The notes below the pieces were generated by a model that was not told where the DNA came from, did not search any database, and saw only the letters and a list, made by a program, of their open reading frames with translations. A stretch of DNA of 64,000 bases from Amycolatopsis thermophila (GTDB lineage: Bacteria; Actinomycetota; Actinomycetes; Mycobacteriales; Pseudonocardiaceae). Positions 8,921 to 17,156 of the stretch are shown here, one piece after another (positions within the stretch are counted from its first letter, which is position 1; every line of letters begins with the position of its first letter). Made by a program: the position numbers and the translations under genes. The DNA is taken from NCBI RefSeq assembly GCF_030814215.1, contig NZ_JAUSUT010000001.1:6944001-7008000 (forward strand), in the 5' to 3' direction.

Positions 8921-10125
8921 CGTGGCTCCCGGGGCAGGCCGAGCACGCGCTCGCCGATGATGTTGCGCTGGATCTCGTTGCTTCCGGCGGCGATCGTCCA
9001 GGTCCACGACCTGATGTGGTCGAGCATCCAGTCGCCGGAGGTGTAGCTGAGGTCGTTCTTGCGCTGCGGGTCGACGTGTGCCGCCAGACCGTTGCTGCGC
9101 ACCCCGAAGGCGGTGAGCCGCTGGAGCAGCCGGCTGAAGTAGAGCTTGAGGATCGACCCCCGCGCGCCGGGGTCACGGCCCGCGCTGATGTCCCCGAGCA
9201 CCCGGTCGTTGATCAGGCCCAGCACCTCGACCTCACCGGCGAAGCCGGCCAGACGCTGCCGGAACTCCGAGTCCTCCACCAGCGGCCCGCCGTCGGCGGC
9301 GCGCAACGTGCGGGCCTGCCGGACCAGCAGGGCGAGCAGTTCCTCCAGCCCGGCGTGCAGCTCGACCATCTGCGCGTAGCGCTCCGTGGCCAAGGTGGTC
9401 TGGGCCAGTCGCCAGCCCTCGTTCTCCTGGCCGACCAGCATCGCGGCCGGGATCCGCACGTCGGTGAGGAACACCTCGGCGAACTCGTGCGCGCCGGTGG
9501 CCTGCCGGATCGGGCGGACCTCGACGCCGGGCGCCCGCATGTCGAGGATGAACAGGCTGATCCCCCGGTGCTTCGGCGCGTCCGGGTCGGTCCGGGCGAG
9601 CAGGAGGCCCCAGCGGGCGTAGAGCCCCATGCTCGACCAGATCTTCTGCCCGTTCACAACGTAGTAGTCGCCTTCGCGCACCGCACGGGTGCGCAGCGAG
9701 GCAAGGTCGGATCCCGCACCCGGTTCGGAGAACCCCTGGCACCACACATCGCCGTCGAGGATCCCGTCCAGGAGCTTCTGCTGTTCGGGGCTGCCGTGCT
9801 CCATGAGGGTCGCCGCCGCGTGCCCGAGCGAGATCGCGAGGTAGCGCGGGCGCGGCGCCCCGGCCCGGCTCATCTCCTGCTGCAGGACCACCTGCTGGGC
9901 GAGCCCGGCTCCGGCACCGCCGAACCGCTCGGGCCACTGCGGCACGAGCAGGCCGGCGGAGTGCAGTTCGCGAGCCCAGGTCCGGTAGAACTCGAGTACC
10001 TCGGCCTCGTCGGCGTAGGGCAGCTTCTCCGCCCAGTCCGCGGGTGTGTGCTCGGCCAGCCACGCGCGCACGCGGGCCCGGTAGGCCGCGAGCTCGGCGT
10101 CCTCGCCCGGTGCTTTCGCGGTCAT
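8917..10125 (-). CDS. acyl-CoA dehydrogenase, alpha-like partner
   Basis: A 402-residue ACAD starting at ATG 10125, which overlaps the MaoC gene's stop by four bases. Signatures are QWPERFGGAGA, the flavin-contact stretch GFSEPGAGSDLASLRTRA, VNGQKIWSSMG, and the C-terminal AAGSNEIQRNIIGERVLGLPRE. These features match FadE enzymes of the larger subunit type, which supply the adenine-binding end of FAD. It should oxidise an acyl-CoA to its enoyl-CoA, probably together with the product of the next gene, with which it shares ATGA. Confidence 0.92.
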   Translation of the reverse strand: MTAKAPGEDAELAAYRARVRAWLAEHTPADWAEKLPYADEAEVLEFYRTWARELHSAGLLVPQWPERFGGAGAGLAQQVVLQQEMSRAGAPRPRYLAISLGHAAATLMEHGSPEQQKLLDGILDGDVWCQGFSEPGAGSDLASLRTRAVREGDYYVVNGQKIWSSMGLYARWGLLLARTDPDAPKHRGISLFILDMRAPGVEVRPIRQATGAHEFAEVFLTDVRIPAAMLVGQENEGWRLAQTTLATERYAQMVELHAGLEELLALLVRQARTLRAADGGPLVEDSEFRQRLAGFAGEVEVLGLINDRVLGDISAGRDPGARGSILKLYFSRLLQRLTAFGVRSNGLAAHVDPQRKNDLSYTSGDWMLDHIRSWTWTIAAGSNEIQRNIIGERVLGLPREPR

Positions 10126-10991
10126 GCCGTCTCCTCCCCGGTCACCTCGAGGATGCCGTTGGTCAGCACGTCGGCGTCGCGGTCCTCGACCCGGGCGAGA
10201 ACCCGCACGATCGTCCCCTCTCGCCAGCAGCGGACGGTGATCGTCTCGCCGGGGAAGACGACCCCGGCGAACCGGGCCCGGAAGCGGCGCACCCGTGCGG
10301 TGTCGCCGTCGAGCACCCCGTCGACCGTGGCCTTGCAGACGATCCCGAAGGTGCACAGGCCGTGCAGGATGGGCCGGTCGAAGCCCGCCTTCGCCGCGAT
10401 CCGCGGATCGCTGTGGACGGGGTTGACGTCCCCGTTGAGCCGGTACAGCAAAGCCTGCTGCGGCAGGGTCGGCACCGGCGCCACGACGTCCGGTGCCCGT
10501 TGCGGCAACGGCCCGCCCTCGGCGGGCGGGCTCTTGGGCCCGCCGAAACCGCCGGCTCCGCGCATGAACAACGAGAACCTGTTGACGAACAGCGGGCGGC
10601 CGTCCTCCGAAGTGGACGTGGCCTCCAGCACGGTCAGCGCGGCGCTGCCCTTGTCGTAGATCGCCGCGACCCGGCCCTCGGTGGACACCGTCGCGGCCGT
10701 GGGCAACGGCTCGAACAGCTCGATCTCGTGCTCGCCGTGCAGCATCTTCGTGTGGTCGAACTCCAGGCCCGGCACGTCCGTCAGCCCGCGAACCCCCTCG
10801 GAGCCGGGAATCACCGCGTAGCTGGGCAGAACCCGCAACCGGTCCTCCAGCACATACGCCAGGTCGCGCTCGGACAACGGGTCCGCGCCCGCGCCCAGAC
10901 CGAGCTGGTAGAGCACCACGTCGCGCTCCGACCAGGTGGTCTTCGCGCTGCCGGCGCTCGCGCCGACCGCCTTGTTCACGTCGATAGCCAT
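10122..10991 (-). CDS. MaoC-like enoyl-CoA hydratase (double hot-dog)
   Basis: The 289-residue protein resembles the hydratase-2 part of peroxisomal multifunctional enzyme type 2. The N-terminal hot-dog has TTWSERDVVLYQLGLG and the C-terminal one carries the hydratase-2 motif as GDVNPVHSDPRIAAKAGF followed by LHGLCTFG, including the Asp and His of the catalytic pair. It should hydrate a trans-2-enoyl-CoA to the (R)-3-hydroxyacyl-CoA. The position directly before an ACAD pair in the same operon, with a 4-bp overlap, makes a consecutive dehydrogenation-hydration step likely. Start ATG at 10991. Confidence 0.9.
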   Translation of the reverse strand: MAIDVNKAVGASAGSAKTTWSERDVVLYQLGLGAGADPLSERDLAYVLEDRLRVLPSYAVIPGSEGVRGLTDVPGLEFDHTKMLHGEHEIELFEPLPTAATVSTEGRVAAIYDKGSAALTVLEATSTSEDGRPLFVNRFSLFMRGAGGFGGPKSPPAEGGPLPQRAPDVVAPVPTLPQQALLYRLNGDVNPVHSDPRIAAKAGFDRPILHGLCTFGIVCKATVDGVLDGDTARVRRFRARFAGVVFPGETITVRCWREGTIVRVLARVEDRDADVLTNGILEVTGEETA

Positions 10992-11042
10992 CGTCGGCCA
11001 CCACTCCTCTGCTACTACGTGTGTGAGATGCCGTCGAGGCGG

Positions 11043-12119
11043 CTAGCGGCGTTCGCCCCGCGCGATGGCGGCGGCGTCGGCGAGCAACCTGGGCACCATC
11101 TCCCCGAACTCCAGGTGGCGGGCGATGTCGCTTTCGGACCGCAGCGCCTTGGCGTACGAGCCTTCGAGGATGCAGGCGAGCTTGAACAGGGCCAGCACCT
11201 GGTAGTAGCCGACGGCGCCGAGATCACGGCTGGAGGTGCGCGCGTACCGGTCGAGGATCTCGGCTCTGGACGGCATGCCCGGCTCCTGTGTGATCCACGG
11301 GGCGCCCCCGGACACGGCGGAGCGCTCCCCCGCCTCGGCCCAGAGCCCGAGCACCCAGCCGAGGTCGATGAGGGGGTCGCCGATGGTGGCCTGTTCCCAG
11401 TCGACCACCGCGGCCACCCCGCCGCCCGGCTCGGGCGCGAACAGCACGTTGAGGAACTGGTAGTCCCCGTGCAGCAGGCCGGGCGCCTGGTCCGCCGGCT
11501 GGTTGGCGCGCAACCACGACGTGACCAGCTCCAGATGCGGCAGTGGCCGGATGCGGTAACCCTCCAGCTGGGACAGCCACCGGTCGACCTGCCGGGACAG
11601 GAAACCGTCCGGCCTGCCGAAGTCCGCCAGCCCGGCGGCCCGCCAGTCGACCTCGCCGATCGCGGCGAGGGTGTCCACATAGGACATCACCAGCGTGTGC
11701 AGGGTGGCGGGGTCCAGGGGGTAGGGCGGGTCCAGCGGCAGCTCGAGGTGGAACCCGCGCACCCGTTGCACCACCATGAACGGCACACCGAGCAGACTGG
11801 TGTCCGTGCACAGGTCGTAGGCGGCCGGGTGGGGGACACCGGTGCCGTCCAGCGCACGCAGCACACGGTATTCGCGCCCGATGTCGTGCGCGGACTTCGA
11901 CGTCTTCACCCGCGGCGGGACGCGTAGGATGACCTCCTCGCCGCCGGTGTCGCGCAGGACGTACATCTTGTTGGAGGCGCCGGCGGTCAGCCGCGTGGCG
12001 GCGTCCATCCGGAACGGCCGGCCGAGAACCTTCGACAGGTGCCCTTCCAGCGCCGGGACGGGCAGTTCGTCCCGGCCGACCTCGCGCTGCCCGGATCCGA
12101 CGGTGGTGTGACCACTCAC
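11043..12119 (-). CDS. phosphotransferase family protein (APH/choline-kinase fold, ACAD10-like)
   Basis: The 358-residue protein has the kinase-like hallmarks LLHGDYQFLNVLF (catalytic loop HGD-x4-N) and VDWEQATIGDPLIDLGW (metal-binding acidic motif). Such proteins are regularly coded with acyl-CoA dehydrogenases and correspond to the N-terminal kinase domain of ACAD10/11, where it phosphorylates 4-hydroxyacyl-CoAs; that function here is inferred from context. I take GTG 12119, which overlaps the upstream stop as GTGA; an in-frame ATG further upstream would add 23 residues lying inside the neighbour. A gap of 51 bp separates it from the MaoC gene downstream. Confidence 0.85.
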   Translation of the reverse strand: MSGHTTVGSGQREVGRDELPVPALEGHLSKVLGRPFRMDAATRLTAGASNKMYVLRDTGGEEVILRVPPRVKTSKSAHDIGREYRVLRALDGTGVPHPAAYDLCTDTSLLGVPFMVVQRVRGFHLELPLDPPYPLDPATLHTLVMSYVDTLAAIGEVDWRAAGLADFGRPDGFLSRQVDRWLSQLEGYRIRPLPHLELVTSWLRANQPADQAPGLLHGDYQFLNVLFAPEPGGGVAAVVDWEQATIGDPLIDLGWVLGLWAEAGERSAVSGGAPWITQEPGMPSRAEILDRYARTSSRDLGAVGYYQVLALFKLACILEGSYAKALRSESDIARHLEFGEMVPRLLADAAAIARGERR

Positions 12120-13135
12120 CTGCTGCTCCCCACGTTCTCGCGCGCCGGCGCGGCCAGACCGGCCACCATCTCCCGGAGCTCCGGCCACGACGGCGCCGCC
12201 GGACCACCGTCGGGCCCGACGATCGCCAGTACTGCCGAGGTCACCCCGGCGTCCAGATAGGACCGCAGCCGATCCCGGCAGGCCGCGGGGTCACCGTGCA
12301 CGACGAGGTCGTCGATCACCTCGTCGGGCACGCGCCGCGCCGCCTCCGCCCGGTCGCCGGCCGCCCAGGCGCTCCACATCGGTTCGAGCAGCTCGCCTCG
12401 GCCGAGCCGGCGCTGGAAGGCCGCGTACGTCGGCACACTCAGGTATCCGGCGAACAGCGGTCGCAGGCCGTCCCGCAACCGCTGCGGGTCGGTGGTCGGG
12501 CAGACCATGATCCGGCACACGACCTCCCGGTCCCGCCGTCCGCCGAGGAGACCGTCCACATCGGCTGGTGACAGCCAGTTGACCACGACGCCGTCGGCCT
12601 GCTCGAGGCCCAGCTCGACCATGCGCGGCCCGAGCGCCGCCAGCAGCACGGGTGGCGGGTCTCCGGGGACCCGGGCCAGCCGGAAGCCGCGGGTGGTGAT
12701 GGTCTCGAACGGGCCCCGCACGGTGCCGCCCGCGAAGGCCTGCCGCAGGAACGTCACGGTGTCGCGAGCCCGCGCCACACGCCGGTCGAACGGGATCCCG
12801 TTCCACCCCTGCACCATCGGAAACGACGAGGACCCGATCCCGATCGCGGTCCGCCCGGGTGCGAGCTCGGCCAGCGCCGCGGCGGACTGCGCGAGCAGCG
12901 CGGGACCGCGGGTCAGATATCCCGCGACCCCGGTGCCCAGCCGCACCTGCCGCCCGGCCGTGGCGGCGATGGCGAGCGGGGTGAAGGCGTCCGCGCCGTT
13001 GGACTCCGAGGACCAGACCTCGGTGATCCCCGCGTCCGCCGCGCTCGCGACGACGTCTGGCAGGGCGGCGAGACCACCACCCGCGACGGGAATGGTCAGG
13101 CCGATCGCGCGCCGCACCGACACCACGTCATTCAC
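12116..13135 (-). CDS. LLM-class (luciferase-like) flavin-dependent oxidoreductase
   Basis: A 339-residue TIM-barrel protein of the bacterial luciferase-like superfamily. Typical strings are ITEVWSSESNGADAFTPLA, RLGTGVAGYLTRGP (about 87-100), and AIGIGSSSFPMVQGWNG. Actinobacterial members often use F420 rather than FMN; nothing visible decides between them. The GTG start at 13135 overlaps the upstream ACAD stop by eight bases, and its own stop overlaps the kinase-like gene by four, so it is firmly inside the operon. It might oxidise or monooxygenate an intermediate of the acyl-CoA pathway. Confidence 0.85.
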   Translation of the reverse strand: MNDVVSVRRAIGLTIPVAGGGLAALPDVVASAADAGITEVWSSESNGADAFTPLAIAATAGRQVRLGTGVAGYLTRGPALLAQSAAALAELAPGRTAIGIGSSSFPMVQGWNGIPFDRRVARARDTVTFLRQAFAGGTVRGPFETITTRGFRLARVPGDPPPVLLAALGPRMVELGLEQADGVVVNWLSPADVDGLLGGRRDREVVCRIMVCPTTDPQRLRDGLRPLFAGYLSVPTYAAFQRRLGRGELLEPMWSAWAAGDRAEAARRVPDEVIDDLVVHGDPAACRDRLRSYLDAGVTSAVLAIVGPDGGPAAPSWPELREMVAGLAAPARENVGSSR

Positions 13136-14330
13136 CCCGCGCGCCGAAGTCCCAGCCGTCGCCCTCGCGGTACGAACGCAGGATCGTGCGGGCGACGCGT
13201 TGCTTGTGCGCCTCGTCCGGCCCGTCGACGATCCGTCCGTAGCGCGCCTCGCGGAACATCAGTTCCAGCGGCAGCCGGTCGGTCAGCCCCTCGGCGCCGT
13301 GGACCTGCATCGCCCGGTCCAGGACCTCGTTGACCATCTTCGCGCAGGACACCTTGATGGCGGACAGTTCGACGCGGGCCTGCTCACCGCGATCGACCTT
13401 GGCGGCCGCGTCGAGCACCAGGTAGCGGTTGGCGGCGATCTGGTGGTAGGAGTCGAAGATCCACTCCTGCACGAACTGCTTGTCCCCGAGCGGCGCTCCG
13501 CCGAGCATGCGCTCGTTCGCGCGGGCGCACAGGTAGTCGAAGGCCCGCTGCGCGACGCCCAGCCAGCGCATGCAGTGGTAGATGCGACCCGGGCCGAGGC
13601 GCTGCTGCGCCAGCACGAAGCCGTCGCCGCGCCCGCCGATGAGGTTCTCCTTCGGGACCCGGACGTTGTCCAGTTCGACCTCGTAGTGCCCGGACAACAC
13701 CGAGCGCAGGCCCATCACCTGCAGCTCCTCACCCACCGTGTACCCGGGGGTGCCGGTGGGCACAAGGATCATGCTGAACTGCCGGTGCGGCGGCGCGTCC
13801 GGATCGGTCTTGGCCATCACGATGGTCACGGCGGCCCGGTCGGCGGCGCTGATGAACCACTTGCGCCCGTTGAGCACCCACTCGTCGCCCTCGAGCCGCG
13901 CCGTGGTCCGCAGCCCCGTCGGGTCCGCGCTCGCCACCCCCGGCTCGGTGACCGCGAAGGCGATCCGCAGGTCGCCCATCGTGGCCGGCCGCACCCAGCG
14001 CTCGCGCTGCTCCTCGGTGGCCACGGGGTCGAGCATGACGACGGTCTGGAGCGAGACCGTGCCCAGCGCCTGCTGGGCCGGTTCGCACCGGCCGATCACC
14101 TCGTTGACGTAGGCGTAGTCCAACATGGACAGTCCGCCGCCGCCGAGGTGCGCGGGATGGCCGATGGCGTAGAGGCCCTCCGCCTTGGCCTTCTCTTCGA
14201 TCTCCTTCAGCAGGGTTCGGGCGGGCGGGCCGCCGTGGCCGAGCTCGAGCTCGACGGGAATCAGGTGGTCGTCGATGAACCGGGACACCCGGTCCCGGAT
14301 CGGCCGGACGCTCTCGGGGATGGTGAACAC
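13128..14330 (-). CDS. acyl-CoA dehydrogenase
   Basis: A 400-residue ACAD with FAVTEPGVASADPTGLRTTA, LNGRKWFISAAD, MQVHGAEGLTDRLPLE and the C-terminal YGRIVDGPDEAHKQRVAR, the pattern of the ACAD subgroup that resembles ACAD10/11 and long-chain enzymes. The whole catalytic core and C-terminal FAD-binding end appear intact. Because the ACAD10-like kinase homologue lies two genes downstream, the two may work together as in the animal fusion protein. Start GTG at 14330; the next gene upstream ends 19 bp away. Confidence 0.92.
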   Translation of the reverse strand: MFTIPESVRPIRDRVSRFIDDHLIPVELELGHGGPPARTLLKEIEEKAKAEGLYAIGHPAHLGGGGLSMLDYAYVNEVIGRCEPAQQALGTVSLQTVVMLDPVATEEQRERWVRPATMGDLRIAFAVTEPGVASADPTGLRTTARLEGDEWVLNGRKWFISAADRAAVTIVMAKTDPDAPPHRQFSMILVPTGTPGYTVGEELQVMGLRSVLSGHYEVELDNVRVPKENLIGGRGDGFVLAQQRLGPGRIYHCMRWLGVAQRAFDYLCARANERMLGGAPLGDKQFVQEWIFDSYHQIAANRYLVLDAAAKVDRGEQARVELSAIKVSCAKMVNEVLDRAMQVHGAEGLTDRLPLELMFREARYGRIVDGPDEAHKQRVARTILRSYREGDGWDFGARGE

Positions 14331-14349
14331 GCGAAGGTCTCCGGATCTC

Positions 14350-15444
14350 TCAGTGCCCAGTCAGGTCGAGCAGGGTCAGGGTGTGGGTGCCGCCGCGGGC
14401 ACTGACGTCGGGGACGAGCAGCGCGGGCTCGCCGCCGAGCGCCTTGGGGTAGCAGACGTTGATGTCGGCGGGGCTGCCGATCCCGTCCGAGCCCTCGAAC
14501 TCCAGCCGGGTCCGGGTGCCGTCGGGGCGCAGCAGGTAGATCTCGGCGAGGGCGGGGTTGCTGACGACGACCGCGCCGCGCCGGGTCACCGAAATGCCGT
14601 CGAGGAAGCCGCCGGGCGGGCCGCCGAGGTCACGGAAGCGCGGCTCCGGCTGCTTGCCGGACGCGAAGTTCTCGGGCAGCAACTGGTACGCCCCACCGCC
14701 GACCGGGCACTGCGCCTCGCAGCTCACCGCCCACACCGAACCGTCGGCCGGGGACACGGTCACGCCGTTGACCCAGCCCGGCATCATGACCACCCGCTGG
14801 ATCGTGCCCGCCGCGGCCGGGTCGCCGGCCGCGATCGCGTCGAGCGAGGAGTGCGGGATGCGGTAGACCGCGGCGTCCACGGGTGGCGGCAGCGCGCCGG
14901 CGGGGTTGGTGTTGGGAATGTCGGACACGTAGACGTCGCCGTTGGCGCCCACGGCGAGGCCGTTCGGCTGCTCGAACGCGTTGAACGCGCCGGCGACGAC
15001 CGACCCCTGCCACAGCGGCAGCGGCGGGAGTTTCTCCCCCGTCAGCGGGTTGTAGGCCAGCACCTGCGGCCGGACATCCGGACCGTCGGGCAGGACGGTC
15101 TCGCCGTCCGCGGTGATCGGTTTGCCGCCGGAGGCGGCGAACACGGTGCCGGCCGGATAGGTGGCGGTCCCCTGCCGCAGCACGTCCGTGCCGAGGGTTC
15201 CGGTCAGTCCCTCGATCAGCCGCTCGGCGACCGGTTCCAGGCCGTTGCCGGTGAACCGGACCGTGCTGACGTAGGACTCACCCTGCCGGTAGGTCAGTCC
15301 CTTGCCGCCGCGGAAGGCCGGCACGAGCGTGATCGCCGCGTTCGAGACGACGATGGTTTCCCCGTCGGGCAGCATCTCCGCGCTCTCCGGGTTGGTGAAC
15401 CCGTCGATCCTGCCCAGCACCTCGACCTCGGTCAGCTCCGACAC
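14350..15444 (-). CDS. SMP-30/gluconolactonase-like beta-propeller protein
   Basis: This 364-residue protein starts at GTG 15444. It has repeated propeller-blade strings such as ESAEMLPDGETIVVSNA, PNGLAVGANGDVYVSDIPN, WVNGVTVSPADGSVWAVS and FLDGISVTRRGAVVVSNPALAE. These match the SMP-30/gluconolactonase group, calcium- or zinc-dependent lactonases and esterases. No export signal is obvious. Lying between an acyl-CoA ligase and an ACAD, it could open a lactone formed by a Baeyer-Villiger or hydroxylation step before CoA activation. The substrate is unknown. Confidence 0.75.
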   Translation of the reverse strand: MSELTEVEVLGRIDGFTNPESAEMLPDGETIVVSNAAITLVPAFRGGKGLTYRQGESYVSTVRFTGNGLEPVAERLIEGLTGTLGTDVLRQGTATYPAGTVFAASGGKPITADGETVLPDGPDVRPQVLAYNPLTGEKLPPLPLWQGSVVAGAFNAFEQPNGLAVGANGDVYVSDIPNTNPAGALPPPVDAAVYRIPHSSLDAIAAGDPAAAGTIQRVVMMPGWVNGVTVSPADGSVWAVSCEAQCPVGGGAYQLLPENFASGKQPEPRFRDLGGPPGGFLDGISVTRRGAVVVSNPALAEIYLLRPDGTRTRLEFEGSDGIGSPADINVCYPKALGGEPALLVPDVSARGGTHTLTLLDLTGH

Positions 15445-15469
15445 GCCTCGCTCCTCTCGTTGATGCGGT

Positions 15470-17056
15470 TCACCGGGCGCCGGCGCGCAGCGGAACGTCC
15501 CGCCTGCCACTGGACACCTGTCCCGGATAGCCACCGCCCCCGTGCTCGGCGTCGACGCGGTCGCGGTCCACCTGCCCGTTGGCCTGTTTCGGCAGCGAGC
15601 CGACGAACACGACCTCCCGGGGCTTCTTGTACGAGGCGATCGACGACCGGCAGTGCTCGACGAGCTCCTCGGCGGTGACGGTGCTGCCCTCGGCTCGCAC
15701 GACCACGGCCTTGACCGACTGGGTCCAGCGCTCGTCCGGCACCCCGATGACGCAGGCCGCGGCGACACCGGGGTGCGCGGTGAGGCAGCGTTCGACCTCG
15801 AACGGGTAGATGTTCTCCGAGGCGGACTTGATCATCCGCAACTTCGGCCCGACGAAGTGGATCGACCCGTCCGGGGCGCGCTTGCCCAGGTCGCCGGTGT
15901 AGTGCCAGCCACCGCGCCGGCGCTGCGCGTTGAGTTCGTCGCGGTGGAGGTAACCGGTCATGACGACCGGGCCCCGGCAGATGATCTCGCCGGTCTCCCC
16001 GTCGGGCACGTCCGCGCCGGTGTCGTCGACGATCCGCACCTGGCTCAACGGCGCGGGCCTGCCGTAGATCGAGTCGGTCTTGCGGCCGAGCCCGTAGCTG
16101 GTGATGAGGCCGGACACCTCGGACTGCCCGTAGCCGCCTGCTCGCCCGGTGGCCGGGTTGGCGCTGGGCGTGCACATCGTCCAGGTGGCGGGGTCCGGGT
16201 CCGGCCAGAGGCTGGTGAGGTCGAAGCGGCCGCCGGCGTTGATCTCGCGGATGGCCTCGAGGGTGGGCGCCATGATGAAGGCCCGGTTGCAGCGTTCGGC
16301 TTCGATGACCGCGCACATCTCCTCGGGGTCGACCCGGGCGACGACGACGTTCGTCCCGCCGTGCACGAGGGTCGCCAGCGTGGTCATGAGCGTGCCCAGG
16401 TGGAACATGGGCCCCGAGTTGAGGAACACCGTGGCATCGCTCAGTTCCGCGATGCGCCCGACGACCAGGCCCTCGATCAGCGCGGACCAGTGCGAGAGCA
16501 TCGCGGCGTGCGGGCGTCCCTCGAACGCCGCGGTGTAGATGCCGAGCACCGGGCTCGCGGGATCCACGTCGACGCCCGGGTCGGTCGCGTCCCCGGACTC
16601 CAGGAACTCTTCGTAGCTGCCCGGTCCGGTGGCGTCGTGGCGAACCCACAGTGAGCCGGCCGCGCTCGCGGACTGCTCCCGGGCCGCCTGGACGGTCACG
16701 CCGATCTCCGCGTCCTGCCAGACGACCACCCGAGCTGCGACGTCGTCGATGACGAAAGCGAGCTCGTCGGCGGACTGCCGCCAGTTGACCGGGATCACCG
16801 CCGCGCCCAGCTTGGCGCAGGCGCCGAGCAGCTCCAGCAGCCGGAACGAGTTCTGCCCCAGCCACAGGACACGCTCGCCCGGGCCGGCGCCGTGCGCGGC
16901 GAGGGCGTTGGCGAGCTTGTTGACCCGGTGGTCGAACTCCGCGTAGGACAGGCGCACGGCGTGATCGACCGTCGCCGTCAGCCCTCCTCGACTGCGGCGG
17001 TGTTCCCGGAGCACGTCTCCCAGCGTGATCGTCGACGCGTCTCCGAACGGCCCCAT
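15470..17056 (-). CDS. AMP-binding acyl-CoA ligase homologue with degenerate catalytic motifs
   Basis: The 528-residue protein aligns with FadD-type ligases throughout: VLWLGQNSFRLLELLGACAKLGA, AVIPVNWRQSADEL, a SEVSGLITSYG region, TGEIICRGPVVMTGYLHRD and GDLGKRAPDG. Two key sites are odd. The phosphate-binding loop, normally TSGTTGxPKG, reads YTAAFEGRPHAAM. The catalytic lysine motif, normally NGKxxR, reads NGQVDR. It may be a ligase with altered chemistry, a half-reaction enzyme, or an inactive subunit. It is the first gene of a minus-strand operon running to 7811 and diverges from a PaaK-like ligase over an AGTATCCT element. Start ATG at 17056. Confidence 0.8.
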   Translation of the reverse strand: MGPFGDASTITLGDVLREHRRSRGGLTATVDHAVRLSYAEFDHRVNKLANALAAHGAGPGERVLWLGQNSFRLLELLGACAKLGAAVIPVNWRQSADELAFVIDDVAARVVVWQDAEIGVTVQAAREQSASAAGSLWVRHDATGPGSYEEFLESGDATDPGVDVDPASPVLGIYTAAFEGRPHAAMLSHWSALIEGLVVGRIAELSDATVFLNSGPMFHLGTLMTTLATLVHGGTNVVVARVDPEEMCAVIEAERCNRAFIMAPTLEAIREINAGGRFDLTSLWPDPDPATWTMCTPSANPATGRAGGYGQSEVSGLITSYGLGRKTDSIYGRPAPLSQVRIVDDTGADVPDGETGEIICRGPVVMTGYLHRDELNAQRRRGGWHYTGDLGKRAPDGSIHFVGPKLRMIKSASENIYPFEVERCLTAHPGVAAACVIGVPDERWTQSVKAVVVRAEGSTVTAEELVEHCRSSIASYKKPREVVFVGSLPKQANGQVDRDRVDAEHGGGGYPGQVSSGRRDVPLRAGAR

Positions 17057-17097
17057 TACCGCACTCCTCCCGTATGAGCATTGCTTTCAACCCCGAC

Positions 17098-17120
17098 AGC
17101 TAATTAGTATCCTCAAAATG
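17098..17120. promoter_or_regulatory. AGTATCCT element, site 3, in a divergent promoter
   Basis: The core AGTATCCT (17106-17113) lies in CTAATT...CAAAATG between the divergent ligase operon (minus) and the PaaK-like gene (plus). Its left flank CTAATT matches the right flank of site 1 read on the opposite strand. A plus-strand ATG at 17118 lies five bases after the core, although the start with a good ribosome site is GTG 17157. Confidence 0.55.
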
Positions 17121-17156
17121 AACGACGGGTCAAGCCACAGTCGAGGAGGACCACGG

